Source: Prunus persica
Lineage: Eukaryota; Streptophyta; Magnoliopsida; Rosales; Rosaceae
NCBI RefSeq assembly: GCF_000346465.2
Contig: NC_034009.1
Location: 47,423,657 to 47,487,656, forward strand
Reading direction: 5' to 3'
Length of the DNA: 64,000 nt
The position numbers were made by a program, and so were the translations under genes. The notes beneath the pieces are model-generated. The model was given only the letters and a program-made list of their open reading frames with translations, was not told the DNA's origin and ran no database searches. This document shows positions 39,800 to 52,200 of this stretch, piece after piece; position 1 is the stretch's first letter, and the number at the start of each line of letters is the position of its first letter.

Positions 39800-40135
39800 A
39801 CTCCTCCGATGTCCATTCTTAGCTTAGTATTGTACTATGGGTCATTTTCTTTGTAAATTAGGGTATTACAATGTTATAAATTAGGATGTACCTTAACATT
39901 GTGATTGAGGTGCAAAGTCTCGTAAACGCAAATTCAAATATTGTAGCTTACAAAGTTAAGGATAAGGTTTATAAGGGTATGGAGGCCTATGTCCATAATA
40001 GTGAAAATGTGGTCCTTAATGTGGTAAACCCTTGTGTTTACAAGCCCAAGGACCAAGTGTACTCCTCCAAGGTCTACGCTCACCTTAACATTGTACTAGG
40101 GGTCCATTTCTTTGTAAATTAGGGTATTGCAATAT
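39800..40135. repeat. Degenerate direct repeat
   Basis: 'tactcctcc(g/a)a.gtc' through 'tttgtaaattagggtatt' occurs at 39800-39870 and again at 40060-40133, 260 bp apart. Noncoding. Confidence 0.6.
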
Positions 40136-40605
40136 TAAGGATCAGGGTGAACCTTGTCGTTGTAACGAAGGTGCACATTCTCGATGGCAATGCAATCGAT
40201 AAACAGGCAATATGTAATTGCCATTCCACTTTGTAAAGGCCTACCGACGGATTCGCAATTTCCAAACAACCTCTGAGTGTTCCATAACATTGTAACATTT
40301 ATCTCTAATCTTGTATTCAAAAAACCAATCATGCTATACAAACTCAATATGGTAACTATCTAGAGAAGTCTGCCCAATCTTTGTCAAACCATACCTCACC
40401 ATCTAATCTTTCATGCTGAACCACATGGAATCTTAAGAAATATTAGATTTGATAGATCATCCCAATATTTCATCACAAATTTGAAAGAAGTTGAGGTTCC
40501 ACTCCAAAACCAATTGGCAATGGGGGAGTAGCCTAACACCTTATAAGCCATTGCAATGTTTATCAACTTTCCAATGTGGGACATTTTTACCTTCACATCC
40601 TCACA

Positions 40606-40940
40606 CGCCTCCACACGTATGACGAATTTTCAAGCCTAACACGTGAACAATATATATTGGGTTATGTGGAGCACGTGTGGTTGTTGGGCTCTTACACTAG
40701 GGCAACTTGCTTTGATACCATGAATAATTTTAAAGGGATGGGCTAGTGGCCCACTACTAGCAACACCGATATTATCCCTCACTTAACCACCTACAAAGCC
40801 CAGTAAGTGTGAGATTTTATCATAAAAAGCCTCGGTATTATTAGGAGTGGAACCACTTATTATAAGTTGTAGTTTATTTAGAAAATATTCTAAAATGAGA
40901 CTTTATATTCTTCAACACGCCCCCTCGCATGGGACCACCA
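40606..40940 (-). mobile_element. TRIM-type LTR flanked by both PPT and PBS
   Basis: On the minus strand a 197-bp LTR runs from TGTTGAAGAATATAAAGTC (40917) to AAAATTATTCA (40721). It is followed at once by TGGTATCAAAGCA (40720-40708), a primer-binding site one mismatch from the initiator-tRNA-Met PBS. It is preceded by a purine-rich tract (GCGAGGGGGCG, 40918 and outward). After the PBS, about 100 bp of internal sequence leads to a second, decayed LTR-like start near 40606 (GTGGAGGCGTGTGAGG, then GTCCCACATTGG). Such short elements with 100-250 bp LTRs are terminal-repeat retrotransposons in miniature. Confidence 0.7.
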
Positions 40941-41308
40941 CATAGTGGACCACATGAGTTGGTCTACATCAGAGTCAAACATTCAAGCCCAACATGTGAA
41001 CACCACGTATTGGATATGCAGTAAAAGTAAACATTTAAGCCCAACATGTAAACACCAAGTTTCCAATGTGGAACAACATTTGTGCAAGACAATAATTTGG
41101 AAGTTTGTGATATATGTGTCTCCAGTTTAGTTCCACCTTATCAATCGGTGACAACTGAAGTTTCAATTACAAGTGAAAGCTAGGAAAACCTGATCATCAT
41201 TATCGAGACTTCAATCCCAGCGACTTAATTTAGGACTCGAATGACCGGGCATTAGTGTTGAACTCTACGGTGATATTTTCATCGATCATTGAATAGAGGA
41301 CCCCGCCC

Positions 41309-42240
41309 ATGGATACAAAAAATGAGAGATTTGCTCATGTGTCATTTACTTATTTTGAGAAGACTATCGCTAACTATATGCAGCGATTGGAAAGTGTTAT
41401 ATTAGCCGTCCAGGAAAAGATGGTCGTGAGACAGGATATAACTTCCAACTATCTTCGAACTATAACGAAGTCGAGAAGGGAAAAGTCATGAGGAACCTTT
41501 TGGTGAAGGAATCAGCCAAAATGTTAACCATCAATTTCAAAGCTCAAATTATGGTTGTTTTTCACCTCATCAACAACCTCCCTATGTTCAGTTTAACCAA
41601 ATGCCTATTTTTGAAGAGCAACTTCGTAAAGCCAAGCCACCATCTCAAGGGTTGCAGCTAGAGGATGTTCAATGCATGATCGAAGACGGCCAGATATGTA
41701 GAGATATAAATGGCCATATACTTATGAGATTCACTGTGTACCTTTGCCACGAAACTACTATCTGCCAGAGTTTTCTCCTTTCAACAATGAAGGATTTACT
41801 TCATCCATTGAACACATTGGTCGTATCACGCCCCACTATATCGAGGTTAATTCGGAAGAGCAAAAACTTGAACTATTCGTCCACTCTAAAATCAGCACGA
41901 CCATCTCCTTGTTCCGACCTAATTTTATTAGAGATTTGGATGATATGGAGCGAGTTTTCTATGAATACTTTTATGGAAGTACTATCACCGAGCTTGCTAG
42001 AATGAACCAAGGATCGTTCCAATCCTTTCTAGATTATTTGAATAAATTCAAGTCAGCAAGGAATTGGTGTCATGTTTCATTGGCCGAGAAGGAATTTCAA
42101 AAGATGACACAAGAAGTTTTAGAGTTAGAATATCCAAAGAAATTCCAAGGAACTAACACAAGACAATTTAAAGTTGGAATATCGAAAAAGATTATAAGAA
42201 AGTTAGCATCTAAAGACACCCACGACAAGAACCCATAGTT
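41309..42240 (+). pseudogene. Ty3/gypsy gag-like relic
   Basis: Two overlapping open stretches give a retrotransposon gag pattern: PRNYYLPEFSPFNNEG, TSSIEHIGRITPHY, DLDDMERVFYEYFYGS, TELARMNQGSFQSFLDYLNKF, and KSARNWCHVSLAEKEF. Spacing and order match the plant gypsy gag (core 'F..F.G...TTEHV.RF', 'L..L.Q...ESF..Y..RFK..R'). Reading frame changes around 41500 and 41740, and no protease, reverse transcriptase or LTRs were found nearby, so it is a fragment. Confidence 0.7.
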
Positions 42241-42339
42241 AATTACGGCGAAGAATTTTGCCGAAGGAAATGTTGAGAGAGAAGATGCCTAGGTTCGTAT
42301 TGACAAACCTTTTGTGTGCAAGTTTACTCAGGATGACAA

Positions 42340-44130
42340 TAGTCAGACTATACTTCTGGATTTTCTATTGTAGCACAAGCAAATTCATGATCTCATTTAA
42401 CTGTGTAGTTAGACTCTCGTTAGGATGTCATTGGAAGGAGGAGTGTGGTGTGAGGAGTAAGATGAGGTAAATGATATGAAAGCTCTGGAGTTTGAACCGT
42501 TGGAAGTTTTACGAACAAGATGAAGAAAAAGATTTGAAATCTATGGAATTCTTGAAATCTTGAAACAAAAAACGTTTGAAATTTTGGGGTGCCATTATAA
42601 TATAGTCGTTGGGAGGAATTAGAGGCAGAAGGAGACCTAGAGGAAGGCATCCTCAAACCCCCTCTAGAACTTTATTTAAGTATATAACTTGTGAGAATCT
42701 AATACATCACAGAGCCAAGAAGGCCCTTCCTCCATCCACACATCCACACATCTACTTGTTAGGCCAAAAAGATTTTGAGGCCAACCGACTTTGTACCTCG
42801 TGCTTTATGGTGGCATAGCCTTGGAAATGAAAGAAAGAAAACCAAATTCTTGGAACATTAACCCAGATACAAATTCAAGAAGAAATAAGAACTAAAAATC
42901 ATATACAAATTAAAAAAGAAGACAAAAGAATCAAAATTAGAAAATAAATGAAAAAGCAAAAGACTACCAAATATGGTATTATGATTGTTTGCTTAGAAGT
43001 TCCCAGTTCTTCATTTAGATGCAAAAAGTGTGTTCTACTTAGGCATTTGTATACTTCTGGTTTTTCTATGTAGCATAGGCAAGTTCATGATCTTGTTTAG
43101 CTATGTAGTCAAACTCTCGTTGGGATGCCATGAGAGTGGGGAGTGTGGTGCAGAGAACAAGATGAGGTAAATGATTTGAAAGCTCTTGAAGGTTTGAATC
43201 ATTGGAAGTTTTGGGAACAAAATGAAGAAAATGATTTGAAAGCTATGGAATTCTCGAAATCTTAGAACAAAAAACGTTTGAAATATTGGGATACGGTTTC
43301 CGTTATAATATAGCTGTTGGGAGGAATTAGAGGCGTAGGAGACCTGAAGAAGGGCATCCTCAAACCCTTGTAGAATTTATTTAAGTATATAACTTGTCAG
43401 AAACTAGTACATTAGAGAGCCACGTAGGCCTTTCCTCCATCTACACATCCACGTGTTAGGCCAAAATGATTTTGATGCCAACAGACTTTGTGTCTAGTAC
43501 TTATTTGTGTCATAGCATTGGAAATGAAAGAAAAAAAAAAATCAAATCCTTAGAACCTTAACCTAGATACAAATTCAACAAGAAAAAAGAACAAAAAACC
43601 ATATACAAATCCAAAAAGAAGACAAAAGAACAAAAATTAGAAAATAAATGAAAGGAAAAAAAAGCTACCAAATATGATATTAGGATTGTTTGCTAAGAAG
43701 TTCCGAGTTGCTCATTTTGAGATTGAAAATGGGTTCTACCTAGGCATTTGTATACTTCTGGGTTTTCTTTCATGATCCCATTAAGCTGTGTGGTCAAACT
43801 CTCGTTGGGATGCCATAGGAGTTGGAAGTGTGGTGTGGGAAACAAGATGATGTAAAGGATTTGAAAGCTTTGGAATTTTTGAACCGTTGGAAGTTTTGGG
43901 AACAAGATGAAGAAAATGATTTGAAAGCTATGAAAATCTTGGAATCTTGGAATAAAAGACGTTTGAAATTTTGGGGTGTGATTTCCGTTATAATATAGTT
44001 GTTAGGAGGAATTGGAGGCGGAAGGAGACCCGGAGGAGGGTGTCCTCGAACCCATTTTAAACTTTATTTACTTATATAATTTGTTAGAAACTAGTACATC
44101 TGAGAACCACAAAGGCCATTCCTCCATCCA
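42340..44130 (-). pseudogene. 700-bp tandem array carrying antisense copies of the type-A first exon
   Basis: Two and a half tandem units (marker 'tatacttctgg' at 42349, 43050 and about 43751). On the minus strand each holds a start codon (42430, 43141, 43816) followed by sequence homologous to the type-A first exon at 19430-21431. Copy 2 reads MASQREFDYIAKQDHELAYAT before a stop, and copy 3 reads MASQREFDHTA before a stop. The leader upstream of each ATG (CTTCATC, CCAGAGCTTTC, CCTCATCTTACTCC pieces) also matches the type-A leader. All copies have stops. Each unit also has about 400 bp of promoter-like AT-rich sequence. Confidence 0.7.
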
Positions 44131-44189
44131 TGCATGAATTTTATGAGCCTAATTACACTCACGATGGACACATTAACAAATGAGAGTAC

Positions 44190-45230
44190 TAAAAGAATTA
44201 TTAAAAAAAACTGCATGCTTCATCTAGTAGAGCAGCCTCAATTAACCAGTAATCATCAGAAGCCTGATGGTAGAGAATAAAATCTTTGACATCGATTTCC
44301 AAGGACAAAATGTTGCCCATTTGACTAGCAAGCTGCAACCCTAGAATAGCAACAAAGAGCTTTGTTGTCTTTGAAGAAAACATTCCATATAAACCTTTGG
44401 AAGCAACCATGAGTAAATCACCACAACCATTACGAATCACCATCACCATGCCTAATCCCGGAGCTCCACACCGAAAGTTAATAACACCATTAACATTTAA
44501 TTTAACAAAATTGGATGTCGCCAAATTTGAACAAGAGCACGTTGATGAATTTGAGAAGGCAACAAAACATTAGCAAGTTGATACTTTAAAACCAGAGACT
44601 GCATAAAAGCCATAAATGTTGCGATTTGACAACAAAATCATTATAAGATCTCCATAAAGGCTAACATAGGAAAACAAAATAAACCCATTCTTCCTTTTTT
44701 AGAATGAAAATAACATAACATTAATAAAACCTCTTTGAAAGGATCAACCCGATTTGGTACTGATAGATCCTGAAAAGATGAGCAGTGCCATAACCATTTT
44801 GACTAACGACATTACCAAATAACATGCAAAGTTGTCTCATGTTGTTGAAAACAGTGAGGACACAAAGAGTCAGGAACGATATAACGTCGATGAAGGTTAA
44901 ACAAACAAGGAAAAATATCATGAACTGCCCTCCAAAAAAACACCTTGATTTATTAGGAACTTGGACATACCAAATGGTTGACAAAAGCAAGTCCACCCTG
45001 TGATCAAAGGCACCCAAATCCCTAGACATTCGAGAAACCATAGATTGAGACAACCAATATGTATGTCTTAGTGATGTTAGATGAGCACAATCTATGTTTG
45101 ATGTGCTGGAATTTAGAACTAATGAAATGTGTTTGAATTGATAGAATGCATCGAAGTTGAAAAAAGTAGCAGGTTTTGGCCAAACCAAACCAACCAATGA
45201 TTTGGTTTTGGTTTGATTTCTCTTCTAAAT
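44190..45230 (-). pseudogene. LINE (non-LTR retrotransposon) relic, 3' part
   Basis: On the minus strand, 45197-44721 contains VPNKSRCF and, across frameshifts, PCLFNLHRRY, PDSLCPHCFQQHETTLHV, the zinc-binding domain that follows reverse transcriptase in plant LINEs. 44524-44201 gives FVKLNVNGVINFRCGAPGLGM and IRNGCGDLLMVASKGL, an RNase H-like domain of the same elements. The reading frame is broken between them. Confidence 0.75.
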
Positions 45231-46276
45231 TTAGTCAAAATTAAACTAATGATCCCTTAAAATATAATCCAAACCGTGCCCGTTCTTTAGCAAACAATTT
45301 AGGCATACATTTCATATGCTTTCTTAAGCTTTTCCCACGCCAACACAGAACACGGGAAACAATTTTACCTTTAAATAAAAGGAAAATGTTGTTGTCTGTT
45401 TTTTTTTATTTTATAATTTTTAAAAGAAGGAAAATTTCGTTAAATAATAAAGTTGCGGGTCCAAATGGAACGACTCCCACAATAAAGTATTTAAGTATTA
45501 GGGAGCCAGCTCCGTTTCAGTTCCCCGGTGAATAGTAGGAAACAGAAAAGAAAAAAAAAAAAGAAAAAAAAACTGATAGATAATTGAGGGCCGACCCCGA
45601 CGAAAGTTGAGGAAAGCAAAGCGGGATGCTTTGGGCTGCCCTCTCTGGAGTTAGGTCTGATTGATTACTGTGCGACTTTCTTTGTATTCCGAAACAAAGA
45701 TCTCCATCTCCATCTCCACTTGTGCTCAGCAACATCACCTGCGCTTCAGCTCGGCTCAGCTCAGCTCAGCTCGTAAGGCTCCCTCTCCTTGTTAGCCTTG
45801 TTCATTTATTTATTTATTTTCCTTAATTCCGGCGGATTGTTGACTCTCGATTATTATTTTGTTATCATTTTATGTAATTGTAATAGCAATGTAATTATTT
45901 TGGATTTCCTCAATATTCCTAGTCCCAGTTGTAGAAATGGCGATTTGCCCTCATTGAATTCGATAAAAAAATTTATTTTTAAAAATGAATAATTAAGGTC
46001 TAATTCGAACAATAAATTTGCAGGCTGGTTGATCTAGTGGTTCTATGCTGCAATTACCGCGTAATCTAATCTATGTTTCTCAATTAGAAGGAATTGGGAT
46101 TGAAACCTGGTCATCTCCAGCTGCTGCTCATCTATCCCTACCTACCAAGAGTTTTTATCCTGCTTGCTTTCTTTGCGTGTGTCTTTTTCTGGGTGGGGGT
46201 CTCCTTTTGCAATTCAATGCAATATCAACAGTAACGCAAATCAAAAGAGAAGAAAAGAAAGATAGGAAGAAATAAT
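45231..46276 (+). promoter_or_regulatory. Promoter and spliced leader region of the LCB kinase gene
   Basis: Repeated 'agctcagctc' and a GTAAGG donor (about 45771) suggest a first untranslated exon, and TTTGCAG at 46018-46023 is a likely acceptor. If that acceptor is used, a 76-codon upstream frame (46045-46275) would end one base before the main ATG. A run of A/G around 45543-45572 is simple sequence. Confidence 0.4.
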
Positions 46277-49200
46277 ATGCAGAATAGTGGGATTGTTTCC
46301 AATTCCAAGAATAATTTGAGAGTGACAACGCCTCAGCAGTCTCTTCGGCGACTGGGATTGTGCTCCCAAATAGCTACTGCTACTGGGGGCCAGCACTCCT
46401 CCCCGATTGTCTTCCCTGAGAAGCAGAAACGGCACAAGATCAAGGCAGCTTCTAAGACTCCACCTACCCCTACCCCTGCTGATGATCCCAACATAGTTAA
46501 GGCCTTAGACCACAGGATTGACATTCGGGCTTCTGCTGCTGGAGATGAGAAGTCTGATTTGTTGGGTTATGCCGTCTTTTCCGGGAAATTAGTTTTGGAC
46601 AAAAGAAAAACCAGCAGTATAAACACTACTTCTACTGATGCACAACAACAACAAACCTCCTCCTCCTCTAATGATATTACCAACCAGGAAGCTGTTGATG
46701 CTAAACTTACCAGCAAGGCTTTAATTTGGGGTTCTCACATGCTGCATCTTGACGATGTTATCTCAGTAAGCACAAACCTCCCTCTATAGCTAAATGTTAC
46801 AACATCTACGAGTCACAAGGTAGTCAGTCTTTCCCCTTTGGAATGAAGTAGCTAGGAAACGGTAATCTTGTTCTTTGCTTGCTTCCACAGGTTTCATACA
46901 ATGTTGGTCTCAGACATTTCACCGTGCATTCTTACCCCTTGAAAAAAGGTTCCTGTGGCCTCTCTTGTTTTATGAAACCTCGAAGAAGCCGGAAGGACTT
47001 TCGATTCTTGGCTTCTAGCATAGAGGAGGCAGTTCAGTGGGTTGGCGGGTTTGCGGATCAGCAGTGTTATGTGAATTGCTTGCCTCATCCGTTGCTATCT
47101 TCTAAGAAGCAGGCTTCTTCAGAATTACTTCCAATTGATACTCCTCCTGAATTAATTTTCAAATGCAAGAGTCCCCCAAAAATGCTTGTCATATTAAATC
47201 CACGATCTGGACGAGGCCGTTCAAGTAAGGTTTTTCACGCCGTCGTTGAACCTATATTTAAGGTACGATGTATTTCCTGTTACCTAAATTCTCTGTGTTA
47301 GTTCTACTGCTTTTTGTCATTCAGGAGATGGATTAATTATATTTGATGGATATAACTCTTAAACTGAACTGCCTGTGTCACACATTGATGCATCACCCAT
47401 TAATTAGAATTATTCTAATATTAGGGCCATTGCGTGTTTGTTTTTCTGTTTTTATTTTTTATTTTTTATTGATTCTCGTTTTTATTATATCCCTGTTCCT
47501 AGTGAGATTGCATTTACTTTCCTGTTTCTAGCAAGATTAGGTCCTTATAAATACATCCTTTGTAAATTAGTAGAGACAGACGTGTGATGAATGAAATTAC
47601 TTCTTCCTAGGGTTGTCACGGTGGATGTACACTTTGATTCTGTAGCCTTTACATGTAGCATATATGTCAAACTTAGGCTTAAGGATAAGCTCAAACATGT
47701 ATATTCTAGGTAAAAGAGTACATTACTACTATTATAAACTCAAAATCTAATTCAGTTCTTTATTATTCTTTTTTGTACACTTGACCTTAATGGTTGCATT
47801 GGCTTGCTATGTACTCTTTTAGAGCTTCTCTTCATATTCATATTCATATTGGAGCTGTAAACTGTTACAGCTTGCAGGTTTCAAACTGGAGGTAGTCAAA
47901 ACAACGTCTGCAGGTCATGCTAGGAAACTTGCCTCAAGTGTTGACATCAGCACTTGTCCTGATGGTACTACACATAATGCAATGTCTGATTGCATTGCTT
48001 ATTTTGGGTTTTCCTCATGCATTCTGATTTTCTTCATCATCTTTACAGCTTTTGTCCATTTATAATTTTTTGCTTTCAGGAATCATTTGTGTTGGGGGCG
48101 ACGGAATTATTAATGAGGTAAATCCTTTGCCACTTGAGTGCTCCTTAGTCACCAAGTATTGTACAAATACCTGATTATTCTTTTGCATGTATTTCAAGTG
48201 TACTCTGTGAACCTTAGATTAATGGTCTGAGATTGGTCATTCACATTAGTTAATTACTAGAGTCTTTTCTTTCTCTCCCGCTCTCTCCACAGATGCATGT
48301 GTCTTTGTGAGGTTCTCTATCCCTTTTGACAATCTTTGGTAATAGTAGGGGTGTTCTTGTAAAGGACTTGCCCTTCATTTTTTTTTTTTGCAAATCGATA
48401 TCCCTTTCAGACGATGCCCATGGTTTAGTGTTTGTAATGTGTTTATATATGCATGTAATTGTCAGGTATCTGGCAACATTAAGTCACAAAACTGATATCT
48501 TAACCGTTGAAATTATCCAATGGCTTAAAAAATGAAACCTTGCATTGGGTATGGGAATCCCACATGTCCAGCCACATTTTCCAAAAACTAACTTAATTTA
48601 CTGTAATCTGTCATTATTTCAAGAAGAGTTAGGGTTTTAAACCTGCCTATTTTTGGGGGCTCAGTTGCCAGATGTGGGAAATAAATTAAATGAGAAGAAG
48701 AGCAAGGGTAGCTTCAATCTTGTGGCTGAATGAAGAAAAGAGGATGAGAGCAACGAGGCAACACCCTTGGAAGAAGAGAGGGGAGGTTACAATAAGGGAA
48801 GCAGTTGAAGGACAGGAAAATAGGAAGCGAATCATACGATTTGGAGTGAAAAGTTGGCTTAAGGGAGGGGGCATTGGTATTCAGGTCCTAGGGCAGAATT
48901 ATCTGAAGATCTTGTCAAAGAGTAAAATAAGGAGTTGGGCAATTGAGAAGAGTTGGTTGATGTGGAAGTGGTGCATTGGGTAATGAAAATCTAGACCTGG
49001 TAATGGAAAAGGAGGATGATGAAAGGATTCTTTCGGTTTGGTGTGTTGACAGAGATCTTAAGCAAAATTGACATTTGTCCAGGATTGTTTTTGAATGGGC
49101 AGATTGAAATTCAGTGGTTGTGGGATTGTGGACAGCAACATATTGTAAAGGACAAAGAAAATGCAGAGAACTTGGATATTGAGAAGCATGAAGAGAGTGC

Positions 49201-52200
49201 CGCAGAACTGCAGGATGTTGGGAGATAATAGGATGTTGAGCCTTTCGTCTTTTCCTTTGTCTTAGGATGTTAACTGAGTTACGTTCTGTTCTGGAAAATG
49301 TCATCTAGGCAGTAGGAGAATTTGGGAGTAGGAAGTCAGGACCCTTTTCATGCATGTCCTATTCAGGGCAACAAATGGATGATTCTTCTTGTTCTCTTGT
49401 TGGTCCCTCTCATGCAATTTTGAAGGTCAAAGTACCACTGAAGGTACGGGTTCTGGCTTGGGTTTTTGTTCATGTGAAGGTGCTGAATGTTTCAATGGTG
49501 CAGAGGAGGAAACCTTATTGTTATCATTCTTCTCAATGGTGTGTAATGTGGGAAAAAGATTTTGAATGTTTGAATAATTTAATGCTTCATTGTCCAGTTG
49601 TGTATTCTTTGTGGATAAGGCTGTTTAGGGGGACTATATTGTGTTGGGCAACCCCAGAATCTTGTAGGAGGGACGAAAACGGGCTTGGTGCTGTGTTAGC
49701 AATATTTTGGGTTGCTTGGATGGAGAGAAATAGGATAATTTTTAGGGCGCTAGGAGGAAGGATGTGAATCATTTGTCTGACACAGTTTGTTTCTGGCATC
49801 CTTATGGGCGTCAGTTTCTCGAATTTTTAGGATTGGTCCTTTCATGCTGTTTCTTCTGATTGGAGCACTGTTGTATTTTAGCTTGTTCTTTTGCTTTGTT
49901 TTAATTGGTTTTCTTTCTGTTATGTTGTCCACTGTGTTGTAATTTCTTTTTCTTTTTGACGAATATCTTTGTTTCTAATAATGAAGAATAATAATCAATG
50001 CTCTAATTTATATTTTTAGAGTGAGATGAATCTGAAATTTGAAAAGTAAAAAAGTTTGTCATTTTATTATTATTATTTGTTTGGCTACCTTCAATGCATT
50101 AACACTTTATCTTCTTTCTTTATAAAACAATTTACATGAACTTGATTTGTGTACAGGTTCTAAACGGTTTACTTAGTAGAGACAACCAAAAAGAAGGAAT
50201 TTCCATACCAATTGGAATTGTACCTGCTGGTTCTGATAATTCATTAGTTTGGACTGTTCTTGGAGTTAGAGATCCAGTTTCTGCTGCAATAGCCATTGTA
50301 AAGGTAATGTGTTTAGGGTTCATCATGTCTGTAAACAAAAACTACTCAAACCAGTTCATAGTGTATTCTTCGAACTGTTGTTCAACCATTTGAACGGTCA
50401 TAAAAATATAATTAATTAAGAATTTTATTAAAAAAGAAGCTAATCCAAAGTTTCATTTATCTTTTTTGCAATCATTTTCTTACCAGCTAGGTTTTTAGCC
50501 ATACAAAATAAAGAAGTAAAAAAAAGCTTCTACCAACTAGTTCAGACTGATACACCTCACTTTGTTTTGTGTGTGTGTGGAGGAAGTTACCAAAATTTGC
50601 TGTAATCAGTTTCTTACCAACTAGTTGAGAGAGATTACAGCTCACTTCGTTACAGTCTGTAAAATATTTTGAAAACACTTAGTTCTAGAATACTAATCAA
50701 ATAGACCCTTCATCCTTCTGTACCTCTGCCCATTAGGCATGACACTGATAAGGTATGGCTACTGGACACCCCAAATACATTGAAGGGCTTTGGAAGACAA
50801 ACAAACTCAACACTTGGGCACACCCAAAGACGATTCCTTTTAACCTTTTATCTGCTGCATTGCATAACATTTTAAGATCTCATTAATTTACTCATCCAGT
50901 TTTTGAGTTATGAAAGTACCTTTCAACTACAATCTTATCTGTAAGGTTCTTGTTACTTTTAAATAGTATTCATTGACGTAGAAATTATATGCTTTTTTGT
51001 TGGTTTCAGGGGGGTCTTACAGCTACAGATGTTTTTGCTGTTGAGTGGATTCAGACTGGTGTCATTCACTTTGGGATGACAGTCTCATATTATGGTTTTG
51101 TGAGTGATGGTAATTCCTGATACATAGAATTAAGTTTCATCTAGATCTTGATTTGTAATGTGATGAACTGATATTCCATCTCCTCTATATTTAGCAGCAA
51201 ACTAGGTGGATAAAGTCTAATAGTGCAATACTTTTATCTGACTTTGTGGTTCTCATGTTTAGTCTATCCGTCTTTGGATTTAGCAAAACTGTACTTTAAT
51301 TGGATCGAATGGTTAGATTTTTTTCCAAGTATTTAATGTTTGTCTTGTTTGTTGATGCTCGTTCTAGATCCAACTGACAGTATTAAAAACAGTCCAGTTG
51401 CATCTCTCTCCTGTGCCTCCCTCCCTCCCTCCCTTCATGACAGTGAATTATAGGATGTTAAAGTATTAGGAATTGTGAAGATTTGAGGCATGTGATGTTC
51501 GTATTTCGTAATTTCTATATTTGTTAAGTAGCTTTCAATTACAAATTAAGCCTCTTTTTTGGGGCATGAATCCCAAACCTTCCAATGCTCCAATTACCTA
51601 GCTTTCTGTTATTGTTTTAATTGTGTGCATTCCTATAAAAAGATGTTTCAATATGATATCTGTAACCATTCCATAAATGTTGCATGAGTACTCTTTTTTT
51701 AAATTTCCTTCAACTGAAGCCCACTGTATAGATATACAGTGAATCTGGACCTCTGTGTGCGTGCTTGTGTAAGGCTTGACAGTTTATCCAAAGCCTGGTT
51801 ATTCATTAACGTTGTGTCTTGTGGCTTGTGGATTATATTAATAGCATTTTGATCCCTTGGTCCGTTAATAGATGATGAGCTGGAACTTAGAGAACAGTAG
51901 TTCTTAATTTTGGTCCACTTGTGTTGATCAAGATAAGTGTGTATGGTGAAATCAGCTTTGTTAGAATGTTAATTCGTCATGAACTGGTTGCAGTGTTGGA
52001 GCTCTCTGAGAAATATCAAAAGCGCTTTGGTCCTCTGCGTTATTTTGTTGCTGGCTTTCTTAAATTCTTATGCCTACCAAAGTACAGCTATGAAGTTGAG
52101 TATCTTCCAGCATTAAACGAGGATCTGGAAGGAAAACTCTCAGCTGAAAGGGAAGTAGTTGACATGTCAGAACTATACACAGACATTATGAGGAGATCAA

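Noticed and set aside
46021..46110. tRNA-like or SINE head in the LCBK1 leader
   Set aside because: Box-A-like and box-B-like strings (GATCTAGTGGTTCTATG, GATTGAAACC) occur, but no cloverleaf or SINE body could be built.
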